Source: Hydractinia symbiolongicarpus (Eukaryota; Cnidaria; Hydrozoa; Anthoathecata; Hydractiniidae). From it: 64,000 nucleotides of DNA. Positions 59,364-64,000 of this stretch are shown here, piece after piece. Positions within the stretch are counted from its first letter, which is position 1. The number at the start of each line of letters is the position of its first letter. The notes beneath the pieces were generated by a model. That model was not told where the DNA came from. It did no database searches and worked only from the letters and a program-made list of their open reading frames with translations. A program made the position numbers and the translations under genes. Location: positions 3,970,001-4,034,000 of the forward strand of contig NC_079875.1 of the NCBI RefSeq assembly GCF_029227915.1. Reading direction: 5' to 3'.

Positions 59364-62300
59364 ATGGATGACAAAAGAGCAACAGAAAAAAACGATATCG
59401 GAGCACTCACTGATGACCAACAAACAAAACTAAACAGTTTTAAGGTATTTCATGCAATATTTTTGTTATTTTTATCATTCTACCTGATGATTTTATGAAA
59501 AGTGTGTGATCACCTCCATGTGTTACAGGCGTATGTATCCATACAAAAAATGGTTCCATAAATGTGACTGTCCAGGGGAATTTGATAACAAAAACTTATC
59601 GTTAATTAGCGTTTAAAACGCTAATATTAACTCTTTAGCGCTAACATTTAACACTATAATGTTAATAAACCTAATACAATTTTTTTTGCAATGATAATAA
59701 CGTTAAGACGATAATAATAATTAGCGTTAGAATAGCGCTATTAACGTTAAAAAGCGTGAGTATGCTATTTTGACTTTACGTGTGGCAGCAAAATTTGTTT
59801 TTCAGCGAATGTCAAATAATGCGAACAGAGTTGAGAACTTTCCTGCACGACTGACTGCCCGTAGCTCGTTTCGAACTTTCGTTGGACAAAACGTCTGATA
59901 GATTTCCGTCTTGATTGCACACTTTTAGATCTCAGAATTATTGAATAGTCTTGGTCCTTTTAATCCATGAGCAAGCCTATTCATAGCCGACCTGACCATC
60001 CTAGCTAATTCAGAGACTCCTGCCTTAGTTAAAAAGACTACGTAGACATAAATCTCTTTTTTTTTCGTCGTTGGTAACCAGGTCTTACACAAGAAATCCA
60101 GCCATGCGGTTCTTAACTAATGCAGAGGTGAACGCCAACAACAGATTAAGCAAGTCTGCAAAACTACGCTTACAGGCAGGACAGCATTTTATCATGGATT
60201 TAATTGTAGATAATTTCTTCATTGGAAACCATAGCAGGTCCGAATTTAATGGATTTTTTTCTTTGTGCAGCAAACAATTTTAAAAATGAAACCCACATTG
60301 GGTATATTTTTTTAAGTCACGTAGATAAAGATTTTTTTTAATTTGAAAAAAAAGCATGTTTTTGCCTATTCACTTGTGATGATCTGAAAAATAAACAATA
60401 AGTTTATGAAAATAACAGTATAGTCATGCATGCTATTTCGGACATGTGGAAAAGGAAGTTAAGGTTAAGAGTTTCGCTATACCAGTAGACGCTCGATCTT
60501 TGTGTTTGGGGCTCACAATTCAAAACATCCCCCACTTTTCTACCACAAAATAAATGTGCAACAAAGATCAATCCTTATACCAAGTCCCTATTAATTTTTT
60601 TAAAAAAATTCTTAAGCTTCAGAATATGTAGACAATGTTAAATTATATTAACGCTTTTACCGTTAATTTAGCGTTATTAACGTTATTAGCCAACATTAGC
60701 GCTTTTTTGCAATGATAATTAACACTGCAGTGTTATCTGATGTTAACGCTATAACGTTAAAGTGGACTTTTTCTAGCGTTATTAGCGTTTTTTCTTTTGT
60801 TTTTCGTTGTGATATAACGTTAAAATTTAACGCTAAGTGTTTGTTATCAAATTCCTCTGGACCGTCACAAATAACGAATCATGCACCATAAGCCTGTAGG
60901 CGTGATCCTAACAATAAAATTTGTTAAAATAAGAATTTTAAAGTGATCAAGGAAAATATAGCCAAGAACCCCTTACACTGGTGGGTCTGTAGTATGGCTA
61001 TAAGCTCCATCCAATTTATTTTAAAAGGATAATTGAAGTCAAAAAATACAATTCTTTAATTGATAATGTATAACTAAAAATTAGCAGTTTTTAATGAGTA
61101 AAAATGTGACGTCACTTGTGCAAGACAATTTTGAGCAGTGTGTGTCAACATTCATTCCTGTGTTATTGTTACAATTGTTGTTACAATGACAGAATACCTT
61201 TTTTTTATAATAATCTGCTGCTAGTAACTATGATTATTCAATTAACAATCTGTCTAGGTAACAAGTTATAAAGCTTTGCTGCCATGGCGAAAAAGCCTGA
61301 CTTCGCAAACTCTAGCCTGACCTTAGGCACAACAAGTAGAATATCTTTGTTTCTTGTTGTTTTTTCTATGACGGTTTACTTTAAAATAATCTTGAAAATT
61401 TGAACATGCATTCAATGCATTTTCTCACAAGCTTGATTGCATGCCTATATAAGTCATTTTATATAAAAACAGTTTTTATCATCATGATCTTACTCGCGTC
61501 TTTCGAAATTTTTTAGTTTTTCTTTCTGAGTCGATGTCAAGTTAAATTGAACAATACAGTTATTTTAATGCTGATAAGATTATTCTTGTGTAAATTGCAA
61601 CAGTAGCTTCTGGTGTTAATAACTGTCTCAACCTTTTCAGAAGGTAAAGTTTAGATGTGGCTTTTTTCAGTTTAACATCAAAATTCGTTCCAAGGTTAAG
61701 GTTTTGGTCGATACAAGTACAAGATACTTGTATGAATCTGTGCAGTTAATTTTATTTCTGTTGTAAAAAATATCAAGTTTCCTAGGCCCACTAGCGATAT
61801 GTTTTGCAGTTCCCAGGAGCATGCATTCTGTTTTATTTTTTTTTAAATTTATAACTCATCCGTTTGCTTGGAAGAAAGATGCATTTCCTTTTAGATCTTT
61901 GTTTAACAATTTCTGCACTACTTCTTGTCTTTTTGCAAAAACAAACGCTACAGTATCGTCATCAAATGCAATGACGTTGTAATTGATGAAGCAGTCTTCA
62001 AAGTCATTAAAAAATATAAGGAATAAAATTGGTCCCAGTATTGATCCTTGCGGAATGCCGCATAACAGTGGCAACTGGTTTGACATTTCATTTTAAAATT
62101 TTACTACTTGATGACGTTCAAACATGTAGTCAGCAAACCATTTTATAACAAACCATTTTATTCCATAATTTTCTAATTTCCATAATAAGTTGTCATGACT
62201 CAACGTATTAAACGCCTTGGATAAATCAATAAAAACAGCACCTGATAATAGTCCTTTGTCGCCTGCTTTTCTGATGGTGTCAATAAATAAAGTGGTCACT

Positions 62301-63677
62301 AGCTTCGTTGAATGCTTTCTCCTGCAACCGAACTGTTTATCTGTAAGGAGGTTATTTTCTTCCAGGTAGTTCATAAGTTGGTGTTGAACAGCCTTTTCTA
62401 GTATTTTAGAAACAAGGGGAGTAAAGATATGTCTATAATTATTTGCATCTGCAACGTTTCCACTTTTGTGTACTTGAATTATTTGTGCAGTTTTCCAATC
62501 TTTGGGTACAGTTGCTGTTTTAGGGGAAAGGTTGATGATGTATGTTAAATGTTTTGCTATATCCTCCCTACAATCCTTTAGCATTTCATTTGGAAAATCA
62601 TCTATGCCGGTAGCTTTTGTACGTTTCAGGTTTTTTAACTCTTTCTTTACGAATAAATTTAAAACATACCCAAAGGCAATAACCGTTTTTGTTTTAATAT
62701 TACTGGGACGCGGAACACTCCATACAAATTTTTTCAACAGGAACGTGATTTTCTTTAGTTTGCCTGCTTCTGTGGCAAAAAACTTGCAAGTGTTTGAGTT
62801 TGAAGTAGTATTTTCTTTAACGTGTTTCCTGTTATAAAAGAAATAGGTGAATCAGGTATACAGGCCAACCTGGGCAACTCACATCTTGTAAAGTTGCAAA
62901 AAATAATGCATATCTTGTACTTCATAGTCCAGACTTCAACATTTATATTTTAATATTTATACTCTCTTATCCTCTTTAAAGCAACTATTATGGAAATAAA
63001 TACTATATACAACTTGAAGTCTATAGTTTAATAATATTGTGTATTTCTTCGTTCCAACCATCCTGCCCTCTTTCAATATTCAAACCTGTAACGTCACCAT
63101 TTCAAAAGTTAGCTTGAAAGTGATTAGAAAATTCATTGTTTGCTAAATTTGTGAAAATTCGGATTTTTTTTTTTAATATTTTTTGAATGATATACGTTTT
63201 GTTTTCTTCTGTTTTACGTAGCATTTATAAGAAATATGTGAATTTCATTTCCAGCAGTTATTTCGTCTCTTATATTAAAAAGGTATATATAAATTGGGGA
63301 AAAAAATCCATTAACTTGTGTAATATAGTTCTTGCACAATATTTATTTTTTTGTTGTTGTTGAAAAATTTCCTGTAAAAATTAATTCTCACGAAAACAAT
63401 AAGCATGATATTTTTTGATAATTTGAAAAAGTTACATTTGTGCATTGTTAATATGTTACGTAGCAGTGAACCGAATTTAATGCATGATTTTCAGAACTGT
63501 GGAGCACAAAGGAACTCACTATACAGTGCACAATTAATATCTTACATTACCTCAAGTTACCACTTATCTAAATGTGTTATTTATCTTGTTGTTTTATTAG
63601 GTTAAAACAAGAATAAGCAATGAAAAGTATCTGAGAGATCATCCAGAAGTTGATTGTCTCATCCAGAGTTTTGTAAG
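59364..63677 (+). CDS. RIIAD1: RIIAD1-like gene, first two coding exons (partial)
   Basis: Exon 59364-59444 encodes MDDKRATEKNDIGALTDDQQ and TKLNSFK, then GTATTT. Exon 63601-63677 follows TTGTTTTATTAG and encodes VKTRISNEKYLRDHPEVDCL and IQSFVR, then GTAAGC in phase 2. The join KLNSFK-VKTRISNEKYLRDHPEV matches the start of RIIa-domain protein 1 (family pattern: L-x-x-x-Q, then K-T-R-x-x-N-E-K-Y-L-R-x-H-P-E). RIIa domains are the dimerisation/docking fold first described in PKA regulatory subunits; RIIa-like proteins are often linked to cilia and flagella. The rest of the domain lies beyond 64000. The 4.2-kb intron carries two mobile elements. Identification is from the motif, without a search. 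Confidence 0.78.
59563..60869. mobile_element. 1.3-kb TIR element with AACGTTA-type subterminal arrays
   Basis: Left end TGTGACTGTCCAGGGGAATT and the complement of the right end, TGTGACGGTCCAGAGGAATT, agree, and the match continues through TTGATAACAAA to about 45 bp. Subterminal stretches (59597-59760 and 60645-60835) are packed with GTTAACG, AGCGTT and AACGTTA. The middle has two overlapping ~62-70-codon frames on opposite strands (60071-60283) with no recognised domain. Target duplication not clear. Non-autonomous element in the RIIAD1-like intron. Confidence 0.85.
61250..62850 (-). pseudogene. Degenerate LINE reverse transcriptase in RIIAD1-like intron
   Basis: RT motifs in order on the minus strand: KRTKATGIDDFPNEMLK, FIDLSKAFNTLSHD (motif A), GIPQGSILGPILF (motif B), IAFDDDTVAF at the motif C position (usually YADD), LKKNKTECMLLGT, then NKDILLVVPKVRLEF and AAKLYNLLPRQIVN at the C-terminus. 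In-frame stops occur after RHQVVKF (62096) and after FFQANG (61859), and more further down, so it is dead. Antisense to the host gene. Confidence 0.9.
62851..63600. other. Intron of the RIIAD1-like gene
   Basis: AT-rich intron sequence ending in the exon 2 acceptor; no other feature seen. Confidence 0.5.
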
Positions 63678-64000
63678 GTAAGCATAACGATGATGTAATT
63701 ATTAGAAATCAAGATGGTAACCACTCTTGTCAATCTGCTTCATGATGCAAATGCAATTGACACCCTAAAATGTATGGTCCTCTTTTATGGTTTTCTACAA
63801 AATCAATAATTTAAACTACCTAAATAACAGCATCTTAAGGATGTTACACCAGTTTGCACTCTTAAATCTTTTAATCTTAACTGTGCTATGAATATGCTAA
63901 TATGTCAATTTTTTCCCGAAAGTTAAGAATATTCATGTTTAAACGAAAAAACGCTGTTCTTACAAAGAAAACGTGTATAGAAAATCATGATTAGTCTTTC

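Overview
This is eukaryotic DNA: AT-rich, with split coding exons bounded by GT-AG junctions, LINE-type reverse transcriptase remnants, many miniature inverted-repeat elements and a large satellite array. The protein families and repeat style fit an invertebrate animal, most likely a cnidarian. That placement is inference; no species marker is visible. There are no operons, CRISPR arrays or bacterial-type genes.

Layout. (1) 1-15040 is one uninterrupted satellite array running off the left edge: an ~87-bp monomer, about 170 copies, each with a 21/8/21 hairpin (two mismatches), and with higher-order repeats including a near-identical 1404-bp (16-monomer) unit at the left. (2) 15923-27985, minus strand, holds what I think is the most interesting object: a 23-exon gene I assembled by hand, ~12 kb long. 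Its N-terminal part is a complete Ty3/Gypsy-type integrase (YP motif, H2C2 zinc finger, DDE core, GPY/F-type module). It is followed by a string of tiny phase 1-1 exons, a Ulp1/C48-type cysteine protease, a PHD-like finger and a last Cys/His exon. This is the architecture of Ginger1 DNA transposons. Two lesions are visible, a +1 frameshift and one in-frame TAG, and no terminal inverted repeats were found. (3) 26-37 kb is repeat-rich: a (CAGA)41 microsatellite sitting in a dispersed hairpin repeat family, a foldback MITE, a candidate 2.6-kb hAT-type element, a CRE-containing palindrome, and a 600-bp direct duplication carrying a 60-bp minisatellite. (4) 38-45 kb has an exon-like piece copied into the duplicated locus, a 485-bp MITE with a perfect 8-bp target duplication, a tRNA-like sequence with an abnormal anticodon arm, and a 129-bp minisatellite. 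(5) 49-55 kb is a long imperfect inverted-repeat pair enclosing tandem repeats and a dead LINE 3' end. (6) 57.2-58.3 kb is a 5'-truncated LINE with an open reading frame carrying a PHD-like C4HC3 finger downstream of its YADD motif. (7) 59364-63677 (plus) is the 5' part of a RIIAD1-like gene, two coding exons, continuing beyond the window. Its 4.2-kb intron contains a 1.3-kb TIR element with AACGTTA-type arrays at both ends and an antisense LINE pseudogene.

Working relationships. Only the RIIAD1-like gene looks like an ordinary host gene. The Ginger-type locus would be a self-contained unit: integrase to cut and join DNA, protease and chromatin-reader-like fingers as accessory modules. Almost all the rest is mobile-element or tandem-repeat DNA. 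Most open frames inside the satellite are by-products of an 87-bp period (29 codons) that lacks stops in several frames.
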